Shown in pieces: positions 28,845 through 36,625 of a DNA stretch of 64,000 nt. The DNA lies in assembly GCF_003665435.1 (NCBI RefSeq), contig NZ_CP023407.1, positions 3,596,001 through 3,660,000 on the forward strand, given 5' to 3'. Numbering within the stretch: position 1 is the first letter of the stretch; every line of letters begins with the position of its first letter. The position numbers and the translations under genes are program-made. A model generated the notes under the pieces. It did not search any database. It was not told where the DNA came from and saw only the letters and a list, made by a program, of their open reading frames with translations. The DNA is from Streptomyces fungicidicus. GTDB lineage: Bacteria > Actinomycetota > Actinomycetes > Streptomycetales > Streptomycetaceae.

Positions 28845-28883
28845 GCCGAAGCCCGCCGGCGCTACGAGCCGGCGGGCTTCGGC
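28845..28883. terminator. Bidirectional terminator inside the 3' end of the phosphatase gene
   Basis: Perfect 16-bp stem (GCCGAAGCCCGCCGGC at 28845-28860, complement at 28868-28883), 7-base loop. The right arm codes for the last residues (PKPAGS) of the convergent phosphatase gene. Confidence 0.85.
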
Positions 28884-30511
28884 AGCAGGAACTCGCACCA
28901 GACCGCCTTGCCGCCGCCCGGGGTGCGTCTGCTGCCCCAGCCCGAGGCGATCGTCGCGACGATGGCGATGCCCCGGCCGGACTCGTCGCCGGGCTCCGCG
29001 CGGCGGCGTCTGGGCAGGTGGTCGTCGCCGTCGGTGACCTCGATGATCAGCCGGCGGTCGGTGCGGCGCAGCCGCAGGCGCATGGGGGGCGTGCCGTGCT
29101 GGAGGGAGTTGGCGACCAGTTCGCTGGTCGCCAGGACGCCCAGGTCGTGCAGTTCGGCCGGGAAGCGCCAGCTGGTCAGCACTCCCGAGGCGAAGGCACG
29201 CGCGCGGGGGGCCGCTTCGACACCGCCGAGCAGTTCCAGCGCGGCGTTGCGGAAGAGTTCGCCCTCCGCTCCCTTGCGGGCGGGGTGCTGGAGGACCAGG
29301 ACGGCGACGTCGTCGTCGTGGTCCGGGGTGACGCCGGCCGAGCGGACCAGTCGGTCGCAGACGACCTGGGGGCCGCCCGTCGCGCCGGCGAGCGCGCGTT
29401 CCAGGGCGGCGATGCCCTCGTCCAGGTCCTCGTTCCTCCGTTCGACCAGACCGTCCGTGTAGAGGACGGCGGTGGAACCGGGGCCGAGGGGCACCGATCC
29501 CGACGAGTGCATCCAGCCGCCGGTGCCGAGCGGCGGGCCGGTCGGTTCGTCGGCGCGCCGGACGGTGCCGTTCTCGTCGCGGACCAGGATCGGCAGATGG
29601 CCCGCGGAGGCGTACACCAGACGGCCCTCGTTGGGGTCGTGGATGGCGTAGGCGCAGGTGGCGATCTGGTTGGCGTCGATCTCCATGGCGAGTCCGTCGA
29701 GTAGCTGGAGCACCTCGTGCGGCGGGAGATCGAGCCGCGCGTAGGCCCGTACGGCCGTACGGAGCTGGCCCATCACCGCGGCGGCCCGGACTCCCCTGCC
29801 CATGACGTCTCCGATGACCAGGGCGGTGCGGCCGCCGCCCAGGGTGATCACGTCGTACCAGTCGCCGCCGACGGCGGCCTCGGTGCCGCCGGGGTGGTAG
29901 GTGGCGGCGACGCGCAGGTCGTCGGGCTCCTCGAGCCCCTGCGGGAGGAGGGAGCGCTGCAGGGTGACGGCGGTCTCGCGCTGGCGGCGCTCGCTGGCGC
30001 GCAGGCGTTCGGCGGCCTCGGCGTGGTCGGTGACGTCGGTGGCGAAGACCAGCACTCCCCGGCCCCCGCCCTCGGTGACGGGGGTGCAGGTGAACGTGTA
30101 GGAGCGGCCGTCGGGGGCCTTGCGGGACTTCACCGTGCGGGGCTTGCTGCTGCGCAGCACCTGGTCGAGGAGGGGCAGCAGACCGAGTGCCTCGAGCTCG
30201 GGGAGGGCCCCGCGGGCGGGGGCGCCGAGCGGGCGGGGGCCGAAGGCGGCCGTGTAGGCGTCGTTGACGTAGGCGATGCGGTGGTCCGGGCCGTGGACCA
30301 GGGCGACGAGGCAGGGGACGCGGTCGAGGACCTCGCGCACCGCGAGCTCGTCGACGGCGGGCACGGGCGGCACGTCGTCGGTGAGCCGTTCGGCGCGGGC
30401 GGCGGGTACGGAACTCTCTCCCCGCCGGTCCGGGGAGACCGTGTGCTCGGTCCGCGCTGCCGCGCGGCGCTGCGTACCGGGGAGCCGGGCGCTCCAGCGC
30501 GTGAAGTTCAC
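28862..30511 (-). CDS. PAS-SpoIIE phosphatase with C-terminal ATPase (anti-sigma-like) domain
   Basis: Multidomain regulator of 549 residues. A PAS-like sensor (about 50-170, IAYVNDAYTAAFGPRPLG) is followed by a PP2C/SpoIIE phosphatase (about 190-410) with metal-binding acidic residues (GGDWYDVI, VIGDVMGRG, DDDVAVLVL). A C-terminal HATPase_c_2 domain (about 440-545; ELVANSLQHG and the GRG motif of GDESGRGIAIV) resembles anti-sigma kinases such as RsbW. Such proteins switch alternative-sigma pathways in Streptomyces; the partners are not encoded nearby. The coding end is part of the shared terminator. Confidence 0.92.
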   Translation of the reverse strand: MNFTRWSARLPGTQRRAAARTEHTVSPDRRGESSVPAARAERLTDDVPPVPAVDELAVREVLDRVPCLVALVHGPDHRIAYVNDAYTAAFGPRPLGAPARGALPELEALGLLPLLDQVLRSSKPRTVKSRKAPDGRSYTFTCTPVTEGGGRGVLVFATDVTDHAEAAERLRASERRQRETAVTLQRSLLPQGLEEPDDLRVAATYHPGGTEAAVGGDWYDVITLGGGRTALVIGDVMGRGVRAAAVMGQLRTAVRAYARLDLPPHEVLQLLDGLAMEIDANQIATCAYAIHDPNEGRLVYASAGHLPILVRDENGTVRRADEPTGPPLGTGGWMHSSGSVPLGPGSTAVLYTDGLVERRNEDLDEGIAALERALAGATGGPQVVCDRLVRSAGVTPDHDDDVAVLVLQHPARKGAEGELFRNAALELLGGVEAAPRARAFASGVLTSWRFPAELHDLGVLATSELVANSLQHGTPPMRLRLRRTDRRLIIEVTDGDDHLPRRRRAEPGDESGRGIAIVATIASGWGSRRTPGGGKAVWCEFLLPKPAGS

Positions 30512-30685
30512 GAATCCTTGCCTCGTGTAGTTGTCGGCGGCCGGAAACCGGGACCGGCCGGGGTCCCGAGGGACCGCACCGGGGTGGGCCGGGGCCCGCC
30601 CGCGGTGGTGGACCAGTCTGGCAGGGTGCCGACCGGGCCGACATCCGTCAGACGCCGGGCCGGCCGCTGGAGTTCCTGGGTCGGG

Positions 30686-32065
30686 TCAGGACGACCCCTT
30701 CGGGTCGTGCGGGGGGTCCTGGGAAGGCTTTCCACCGGCAGCCAGTTCGAACTCCGCACGGGGGTGTTCGAGTGACCCTAGCGAGACGATCTCCCGTTTG
30801 AAGAGCCCCGCGAGCGTCCACTCGGCGGCCACCCGCGCCTTGCGGTTGAAGGTCGGGACCCGGCTGAGGTGATAGGTACGGTGCATGAACCAGGCGGGGA
30901 AGCCCTTGAGCCTGCGTCCGTAGACCTGTGCGACGCCCTTGTGCAGTCCCAGTGAGGCGACGCTCCCGGCGTACTTGTGGGCGTACGTCTCCAGCGGTTC
31001 GCCGCGCAGGGAGTGGACGACGTTGTCCCCGAGGACCCGCGCCTGGCGGAGGGCGTGCTGCGCGTTGGGGGCGCACTCCCGGCCCGGCTCCCCCGCGGTG
31101 AGGTCGGGGACGGCGGCGGCGTCCCCCGCGGCCCACGCGTGCGCGGCGCCGTCGACGGCCAGCTCGGCGGTGCACTTCAACCGCCCCCGCCCGTTCAGCG
31201 GGAGGTCGGTGGCCGCCAGCACGGGGTGCGGCTTGACCCCGGCGGTCCACACGACCGTACGGGTGGGGAAGCGGGATCCGTCGCTGAGTACGGCCACCCG
31301 GTCGGCGCAGGACTCCAGCCGGGTCTCCAGACGTATGTCGATGTTGCGCCGGCGCAGCTCGCTGACGGTGTACCGCCCCATCTCCTCCCCGACCTCGGGC
31401 AGGATCCGGCCCGACGCCTCGACCAGGATCCACTTCATGTCCTCGGGCCGGATGTTGTGGTAGTACCGCGCGGCGTAGCGGGCCATGTCCTCCAGCTCGC
31501 CGAGCGCCTCGACGCCCGCGTAGCCGCCGCCGACGAAGACGAAGGTCAGGGCGGCGTCGCGGACGGCGGGATCGCGGGTGGAGGAGGCGATGTCCATCTG
31601 TTCGAGGACGTGGTTGCGCAGCCCGATGGCCTCCTCCACCGTCTTGAAGCCGATGGCGTGCTCGGCGAGTCCGGGGATCGGCAGGGTGCGCGCCACGGAA
31701 CCGGGCGCGAGCACCAGCTCGTCGTAGGCGATCCGCAGCCCTCCGGTGCCCTCCTCCTCGGTGGCGAGGGTGCGGACGGTGGCGGTGCGCGCCGCGTGGT
31801 CGACACCGGTGGCCTCGCCGATGACGATGTGGCACCGGTCGAGGACACGACGCAGCGGTACGACGACATGCCGAGGGGAGATGGCACCGGCGGCCGCCTC
31901 GGGCAGGAAGGGCTGGTACGTCATGTACGGATCGGGGGTGACGACCATGATCTCGGCCTCGCCCCGCCCGAGTTCCCGTTTCAGCTTCCGCTGGAGGCGC
32001 AGGGCCGTGTACATCCCGACGTAGCCGCCGCCGACAACGAGAATGCGCGCACGTTCCTTCACCAT
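30686..32065 (-). CDS. ndh: Type II NADH dehydrogenase (NDH-2) / FAD-NAD(P) oxidoreductase
   Basis: Peripheral membrane flavoprotein of 459 residues that passes electrons from NADH to quinone without pumping protons. Two Rossmann motifs are seen: VVGGGYVGMYTA near the N-terminus (FAD) and FVFVGGGYAGVEALGE (NADH). A conserved pyridine-nucleotide-oxidoreductase segment, AWAAGDAAAVPD, follows. The ATG at 32065 (MVKERARIL) is chosen because the longer frame adds about 57 residues without homology pattern. It is divergent from the AtrA-like regulator, as NADH dehydrogenase SCO4119 is from atrA in S. coelicolor (recollection). Confidence 0.9.
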   Translation of the reverse strand: MVKERARILVVGGGYVGMYTALRLQRKLKRELGRGEAEIMVVTPDPYMTYQPFLPEAAAGAISPRHVVVPLRRVLDRCHIVIGEATGVDHAARTATVRTLATEEEGTGGLRIAYDELVLAPGSVARTLPIPGLAEHAIGFKTVEEAIGLRNHVLEQMDIASSTRDPAVRDAALTFVFVGGGYAGVEALGELEDMARYAARYYHNIRPEDMKWILVEASGRILPEVGEEMGRYTVSELRRRNIDIRLETRLESCADRVAVLSDGSRFPTRTVVWTAGVKPHPVLAATDLPLNGRGRLKCTAELAVDGAAHAWAAGDAAAVPDLTAGEPGRECAPNAQHALRQARVLGDNVVHSLRGEPLETYAHKYAGSVASLGLHKGVAQVYGRRLKGFPAWFMHRTYHLSRVPTFNRKARVAAEWTLAGLFKREIVSLGSLEHPRAEFELAAGGKPSQDPPHDPKGSS

Positions 32066-32442
32066 CCCATGACGCACCCGTCGCTTCCGTTTGTCCACAG
32101 CCCCGACGAATTGTGTGACCGGAAGGCCCACGCGCCCCGGGTTGGCCGATTCACCGGCCCTCCTGGAATTCCCACAGGTCAGCCACGGTGCACCGGCCCC
32201 GCCCAGGGGTACATTCAGGACGTATACGACCCGCACTCCGATCGAGGGGCGCTCCGTGCGGAACGTGCCTCTTCCGAATATGACTGCCGCTCAACTATGT
32301 TCGTGTGTCGACGGGGTGTAGGGGGATGCGCTCACCGGGACCGCGACGGGCGGAACCGGCGAACCGGGCCCGTCCCCACGCCCCGGCCATCAATGGCGGG
32401 GAGAAGTCTCCGGGGGGAGACGTCATTACCGGGGGAAAGCGT
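32066..32442. promoter_or_regulatory. Divergent ndh / atrA promoter region
   Basis: A 377-base gap between the divergent dehydrogenase and atrA genes. It contains a perfect DnaA-box-like 9-mer (32091-32099). I looked for a Rex-type redox operator and found only one half-site-like stretch (TTGTGTGACC near 32112), not a complete palindrome. No gene is supported. Confidence 0.5.
32091..32099 (+). promoter_or_regulatory. DnaA-box consensus 9-mer
   Basis: TTGTCCACA, the preferred Streptomyces DnaA box, about 27 bases upstream of the ndh start. See also 35924-35932. Confidence 0.5.
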
Positions 32443-33186
32443 ATGCATGTTCAGGATTCTCATTGGTCTTCCGCTCTCGCGGCCGGCGCGGCGATGAGCA
32501 CGCCCACGGGCGGCGGACGCCCGGATGGCGCGCGTTCGACGCCGCTGCGCGTGGACGCCCAGCGCAATCTGGAGCACGTGCTGCGTGCCGCGCGCGAGGT
32601 GTTCGGCGAGCTGGGGTACGGCGCGCCGATGGAGGACGTGGCGCGGCGGGCACGGGTCGGTGTGGGCACGGTGTACCGGCGCTTCCCGAGCAAGGACGTC
32701 CTGGTCCGGCGGATCGCCGAGGAGGAGACCTCCCGGCTGACCGAACAGGCGCGTGCGGCGCTGGGGCAGGAGGACGAGCCGTGGTCGGCGCTGTCCCGCT
32801 TCCTGCGCACGTCGGTCGCCTCCGGCGCGGGGCGGCTGCTGCCGCCGCAGGTGCTGCGGGTGGGGGTGGCGGAGGAGCGCGGGCTGCCGGAGCACGCGCG
32901 GTTGCCGCAGCAGCGGACGCAGCCGGCGGGGGAGTTGCGGCTGGTGCCGGAGGCGCCGGTGGCGGTGGCGGATGACGCGGGGGCTGCGGAACTGCTCGAA
33001 GTCGTGGGGCAGTTGGTCGAGCGGGCGCGGGACGCGGGGGAGTTGCGGACGGATGTGTCCGTGTCGGACGTGCTGCTGGTGATCGCCACGGCGGCGCCGT
33101 CGTTGCCGGATGCGGCGCAGCAGGCTGCGGCGGCTTCGCGGTTGCTGGACATTCTGCTGGAGGGCCTGCGCTCCCGCCCCGCATAG
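32443..33186 (+). CDS. atrA: TetR-family regulator, AtrA ortholog
   Basis: Transcriptional regulator of 247 residues. The TetR helix-turn-helix is at about 45-90 (HVLRAAREVFGELGYGAPMEDVARRARVG and GTVYRRFPSKDVLVRRI); the rest is a ligand-binding/dimer domain. ATG 32443 (MHVQDSHWSS) has GGGGGAAAG upstream and gives the N-terminal form I recall for AtrA, SCO4118, which activates actII-ORF4 (actinorhodin) and other developmental targets. The divergent NADH dehydrogenase neighbour supports orthology. The second half is rich in Pro/Gln and the coding end lies next to a 53-bp tandem array. In another species the secondary-metabolite targets will differ. Confidence 0.8.
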   Translation: MHVQDSHWSSALAAGAAMSTPTGGGRPDGARSTPLRVDAQRNLEHVLRAAREVFGELGYGAPMEDVARRARVGVGTVYRRFPSKDVLVRRIAEEETSRLTEQARAALGQEDEPWSALSRFLRTSVASGAGRLLPPQVLRVGVAEERGLPEHARLPQQRTQPAGELRLVPEAPVAVADDAGAAELLEVVGQLVERARDAGELRTDVSVSDVLLVIATAAPSLPDAAQQAAAASRLLDILLEGLRSRPA

Positions 33187-33210
33187 CCCCCGGCACGCTG
33201 CCACCCCAGC

Positions 33211-33425
33211 GGCTTCACAGCCAGGCCCCCCTGCAGGGCGCCCGGCGCGGGCGGACTTGGGGTGGCTTTACAGCGAGGCGCGTCCGCAGGGTGCCCAGCG
33301 CGAGCTCACCGGGGGCAGCTTCACAGCTGGGCGCGTCTGCAGAGTGCCCTGCGGGGGTGTGATCCGGGGGTGCCTTTTCGCTAGGCGCGTCTGCAGGGTG
33401 CCCGGCGTGAGTGCGGGCCGGGGCG
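33211..33425. repeat. Tandem degenerate repeat, four units of 53-54 bp
   Basis: Four consecutive units begin near 33211, 33264, 33317 and 33371. Each has a start like GGCTTCACAGC-AGGCGCGTC, a middle TCTGCAGGGTGCCC (variants CTGCAGGGCGCCC, CCGCAGGGTGCCC, CTGCAGAGTGCCC) and a GC-rich end. It starts 24 bases after the atrA stop codon and carries no convincing gene. Confidence 0.75.
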
Positions 33426-33451
33426 GGGTGTGCGCAACCCGGCGACAGCGG

Positions 33452-33500
33452 GGTGCCGTCGCGCCCACCCGTGCCGCCCCAGCGGCACGACTGCCCGCGG
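33452..33500 (-). repeat. Interspersed intergenic repeat, copy B
   Basis: Read on the minus strand, this segment is nearly the same as copy A at 1798-1846: GGGCAGTCGTGCCGC, a 4-base loop TGGG, GCGGCACGGGTGGGCGC and GGCACC. Confidence 0.65.
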
Positions 33501-33629
33501 AGGGCGGGAGGGTGCGGCGGGCCGGCCGCGGAGGGCGGAGAGCGGCGGGGCGGGCTGGCCGCGGAGGGTGCGACGGCTGCCCGCGGAGAGCGGAGGCGCG
33601 GCTGCCTGCGGAGGGCACCGGTGCGACGG
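33491..33629. repeat. Short tandem repeats, five units around CCGCGGAGGGCGG
   Basis: Five units of about 22-33 bp. The cores are CCCGCGGAGGGCGG, GCCGCGGAGGGCGG, GCCGCGGAGGGTGC, CCCGCGGAGAGCGG and CTGCGGAGGGCACC, at about 33495, 33526, 33559, 33580 and 33606. No gene is seen in 33630-33783 either. Confidence 0.65.
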
Positions 33630-33783
33630 GGGGTCGCGTACGGCGCGGAGGGGACGGGGCGGGGGTGGTCGCCCGCAGTGGCTGGCGCGTCCGCGCCCCC
33701 GACGTATTCCAGCGGGGTCAGTCGCGCCAGTCCGAGGACGGCCACCCCCGACCCGGCCCCGACCCACCCACCACCCCTGGGCG

Positions 33784-35907
33784 TCAGCGGCCGGCCGCGC
33801 CGGCGCCCAGGGCGCCGCGTTGCGGAGCGATCCCGCCCGGCACCGCTCGCTGCCGCGCCGGGGTCCCCGTCCAGCAGGTGCCCCGGCGGGCCAGCAGCCG
33901 CCGCAGCCACACCTCCAGCGCCACCAGGTCCGCCAGCCCGTCCAGCGGCAGCGGCTCCCCCTCCGCGGCCCCCCGCAGCGCCTTGCGCACCACCCTCGCC
34001 TCGACCAGCCCCGCCTCCGCCAGCAACGGCGTGTCGAACAGCGCCACCAGCGAGTCCGCGGCCACCCGCAACCCCGTCCGCGCCGCACCCCCGGACGTGG
34101 CGGCCCCCGGCGCCCCCCACCCCGCCGGCAGCTCCCGCACCCCCGCCCCCTCCAGCACCGACCGCAGGATCGACGCCCGCGCCCCCGGCTGCACCCGCAG
34201 TGCCTCCGGCAGCTCCCGGCACGCCCGCACGACCTGGTTGTCGAGGAACGGCGCGTGCAGCCGCTGCGACCGGATCTCCGCCGCCTGCTCCAGCACCCGC
34301 AGATCCGCCGCCTGCCGCGCCAGCGCCGCCCGTGCCCGGAAGTCACCGGGCCGCTGCCCGGGACCCACGTCGGACCGCCGCGTCGACGCCTGCAGACGAA
34401 CCGATACTTCAGCCAACGCCTCCCCGGTCAGCCAGCGCGCCGCCGGCCCGGGTCTGCCCCAGGTCAGCGCCGCCAGCGAGGCATCCGCCGCACCCCCGGG
34501 CCCGTCGTCGTCCAGCCGTCGGTGCAGCAGCCGCTCCGCGAGGGACTCCAGCCCCTCCCGGTACGGCGTGCGCGCCAGCCGCCGGGCCGCCGCGTACACC
34601 CGCGCGGGAACCATCACGGACCCGTCGGCCTTCGCCAGGGCGGCGACCGGCCGCACCAGGTGCCGCCGCTTGCGGTCCATCAGCAGATCGGCCAGCCGCG
34701 CCGGATGCGCGTCCAGCACCTGCTTCGCCCCGTACCCCGTGAAGTGGTCCGCGCTGCCCGCCGCCAGCCGAGCCCGGTGCCGGGCCGCGGACACCAGCGA
34801 AGGGCCGGGCTCGTCCGTCAGCGGCCCGTCCAGCTCGACGTACGGCAGCGTCTCCTCCGCACCGGCCACCACCACATGGTGGAACCGCGGGTTCGCCGCC
34901 AGCGCCCCGGCCCGTGACAGCTCCTCGTCGTCCCGCCCGCCCGCCGCGCCCCCGCCCGCGAGGTCGTTGAAGGTGACGGCCAGCAGCCGCTCCCCCGCCC
35001 CCGTGCCGTGCCCCAGCACGGTCCCCGGCATCCCGGGCAGCCCCGCCGCCAGCAGGGCGAGCGCCCCGGAGGCGGGCCCGCCGGACAGGTCGGCCCCGAT
35101 GCCCGGCACCGGAGTCCCGCGCGCCGCACGCCGTTCGGCGGGCCCCATGCCCGGCACGGGCCCGGGGTCGATGCCGGTGCCCGGAACGTGCCGGGGCGCG
35201 GCCAGGCGCGTGCGCACGGCTTCCACGAGCGCGTCCCGCACGGCGTCCACCGCGTGGCCGGGGTCGGCGGGCGGGGCAGCGACGGCGAGCGAGGCGACGG
35301 GTTCGTACCCGGCGATCTCCCGCGCCCCCGCGCGCAGGATCAGCGCGTGCCCCGGCGGCACGCGCTTCACGCCGTCGTACGGCGTGGAGTCGTGCAGCGC
35401 GGCCGGTACGCCGGGGGCGGCGAGCAGCGCCGCGAGGTGCCCGAAGTCGAGGTTGGCCTCGATGAGGTCGGCGAGCGGCAGCGCGGCGGTCGCATAGGCC
35501 GTGCCGCCCGCCCAGGGGGTGTGGAAGACGGGCCGGGCGCCCGCGAGGTCGCCGCACACGGTGATCCGGCGCCCCACCTGCACGACGGCGGTGTAGCTGC
35601 CGGGCCAGGCGGTCAGGTGCCGCAGCGCTCCGCCCCGCGCGGCGAACAGCGAGACGCGCAACTGCTCGTCGGAGGCCCCGCAGGTGCCGAGGACGGCGAT
35701 CCGGGTCTGTTCGTCGGCGCTGACCACCCGTACCTCGTCGGGGCGCCAGTCGCCGACCGCCCACAGCGGATCGGGGTCGCCCCAGAGCGGCTGGGATCCC
35801 ACGGGGTGCACGCTCTCACCGTCGACACCGGTGGCGCCGGCGGAGCCGGAGGGGCCGAATCCCCGGGCGCCCGCGGCGGTGCTGCTCCATCCCACCAACC
35901 ACCGCAT
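33784..35907 (-). CDS. Asparagine-synthase-like protein without glutaminase cysteine
   Basis: Protein of 707 residues with the two-domain layout of asparagine synthetase B and of lasso-peptide cyclases. The N-terminal Ntn-like domain (about 1-200) begins MRWLVG, so the catalytic Cys2 of glutamine amidotransferases is missing. The synthetase domain (about 220-640) has the PP-loop as SGGPAS (275-280; usual SGGxDS) and later YGAKQVLDAHP. A Val-Pro-Gly-rich insert (about 239-270) precedes the PP-loop. GGAGGCG sits upstream of ATG 35907. No precursor peptide, lasso protease or RiPP genes are adjacent. Function unknown; it may adenylate a carboxylate. Confidence 0.78.
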   Translation of the reverse strand: MRWLVGWSSTAAGARGFGPSGSAGATGVDGESVHPVGSQPLWGDPDPLWAVGDWRPDEVRVVSADEQTRIAVLGTCGASDEQLRVSLFAARGGALRHLTAWPGSYTAVVQVGRRITVCGDLAGARPVFHTPWAGGTAYATAALPLADLIEANLDFGHLAALLAAPGVPAALHDSTPYDGVKRVPPGHALILRAGAREIAGYEPVASLAVAAPPADPGHAVDAVRDALVEAVRTRLAAPRHVPGTGIDPGPVPGMGPAERRAARGTPVPGIGADLSGGPASGALALLAAGLPGMPGTVLGHGTGAGERLLAVTFNDLAGGGAAGGRDDEELSRAGALAANPRFHHVVVAGAEETLPYVELDGPLTDEPGPSLVSAARHRARLAAGSADHFTGYGAKQVLDAHPARLADLLMDRKRRHLVRPVAALAKADGSVMVPARVYAAARRLARTPYREGLESLAERLLHRRLDDDGPGGAADASLAALTWGRPGPAARWLTGEALAEVSVRLQASTRRSDVGPGQRPGDFRARAALARQAADLRVLEQAAEIRSQRLHAPFLDNQVVRACRELPEALRVQPGARASILRSVLEGAGVRELPAGWGAPGAATSGGAARTGLRVAADSLVALFDTPLLAEAGLVEARVVRKALRGAAEGEPLPLDGLADLVALEVWLRRLLARRGTCWTGTPARQRAVPGGIAPQRGALGAGAAGR

Positions 35908-35923
35908 CGCCGCCTCCACAGGC

Positions 35924-35932
35924 TGTGGACAA
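35924..35932 (-). promoter_or_regulatory. DnaA-box consensus 9-mer
   Basis: TTGTCCACA on the minus strand, 17 bases upstream of the asparagine-synthase-like start; it would lie in that gene's leader. Confidence 0.5.
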
Positions 35933-36625
35933 CCAGTGCACCGCATGAACCGGTCCCCATGCTGCCATGAAGGAAGCGCCCAGGAGGGGTGCCGGAGCCG
36001 CATGCGCTCCGTCGAACGCGCCCCGGCGGATCCGCCCGCCCGGCCTCGAACGGGCGCCCGCGGCAAAGGAATCACCGTACCGGCGCCCCACAACCGGCCA
36101 CGCCTCCGCGACGCGAATGCGCCCCCGTCGCGCGCCCCAAAGACCCCTAACGCGCCGTCAACCACCAGGGGAGAAGGGGCGCTACGCCGGAAAGAGCAGG
36201 GGTCGATTTTCGGCCAAATCGAAGCGGTGAGGCCACTCTCGAACACGCTCCGTACAGGCTTTGCGCACCGCTGGACGGTCGCGCAGTCCGGGAGACGGAG
36301 CACGCCTCCCGGACCGTTCCGCCGCCCGCGGGGATGAAGGCGGCGGTGTCCCCCAGCCCACTGGATCCAGTACAGCGGGCCGACCCACGCACCGCCCATG
36401 GAACCGCTCCCCCGGATGGCCGGAGAAGAGCGCACGCACGGGCGCACGGCCACACGCCGGGAGCACGCCGCAACTGCGCGTATGGGAACCGTACTTCAGT
36501 ACGGACCACAATCCCGCCATCCGGAAGAATGCCCCTTAACGCTTGGGATGCGGCGAACTACGCTGGGTTTACGAATGCCGCGTGGTTATGCCAGCGCGGC
36601 AGCCGTCTGTGTCGAGGGGTGGCGC
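35933..36625. other. Long divergent intergenic region
   Basis: About 690 bases between the asparagine-synthase-like gene and the NsdA-like gene. No frame here has coding character continuous with a good ribosome site. A CTTAAC-N18-TACGCT pair (about 36535-36564) is a possible promoter for the downstream regulator; otherwise I see only short GC-rich inverted repeats. Confidence 0.4.

Noticed and set aside
32066..32442. Rex redox operator before ndh
   Set aside because: Only one half-site-like stretch; the TTGTGA-N8-TCACAA palindrome is incomplete.
33784..35907. Lasso peptide biosynthetic cluster
   Set aside because: The cyclase-like protein has no precursor, RRE or transglutaminase-type protease gene next to it.
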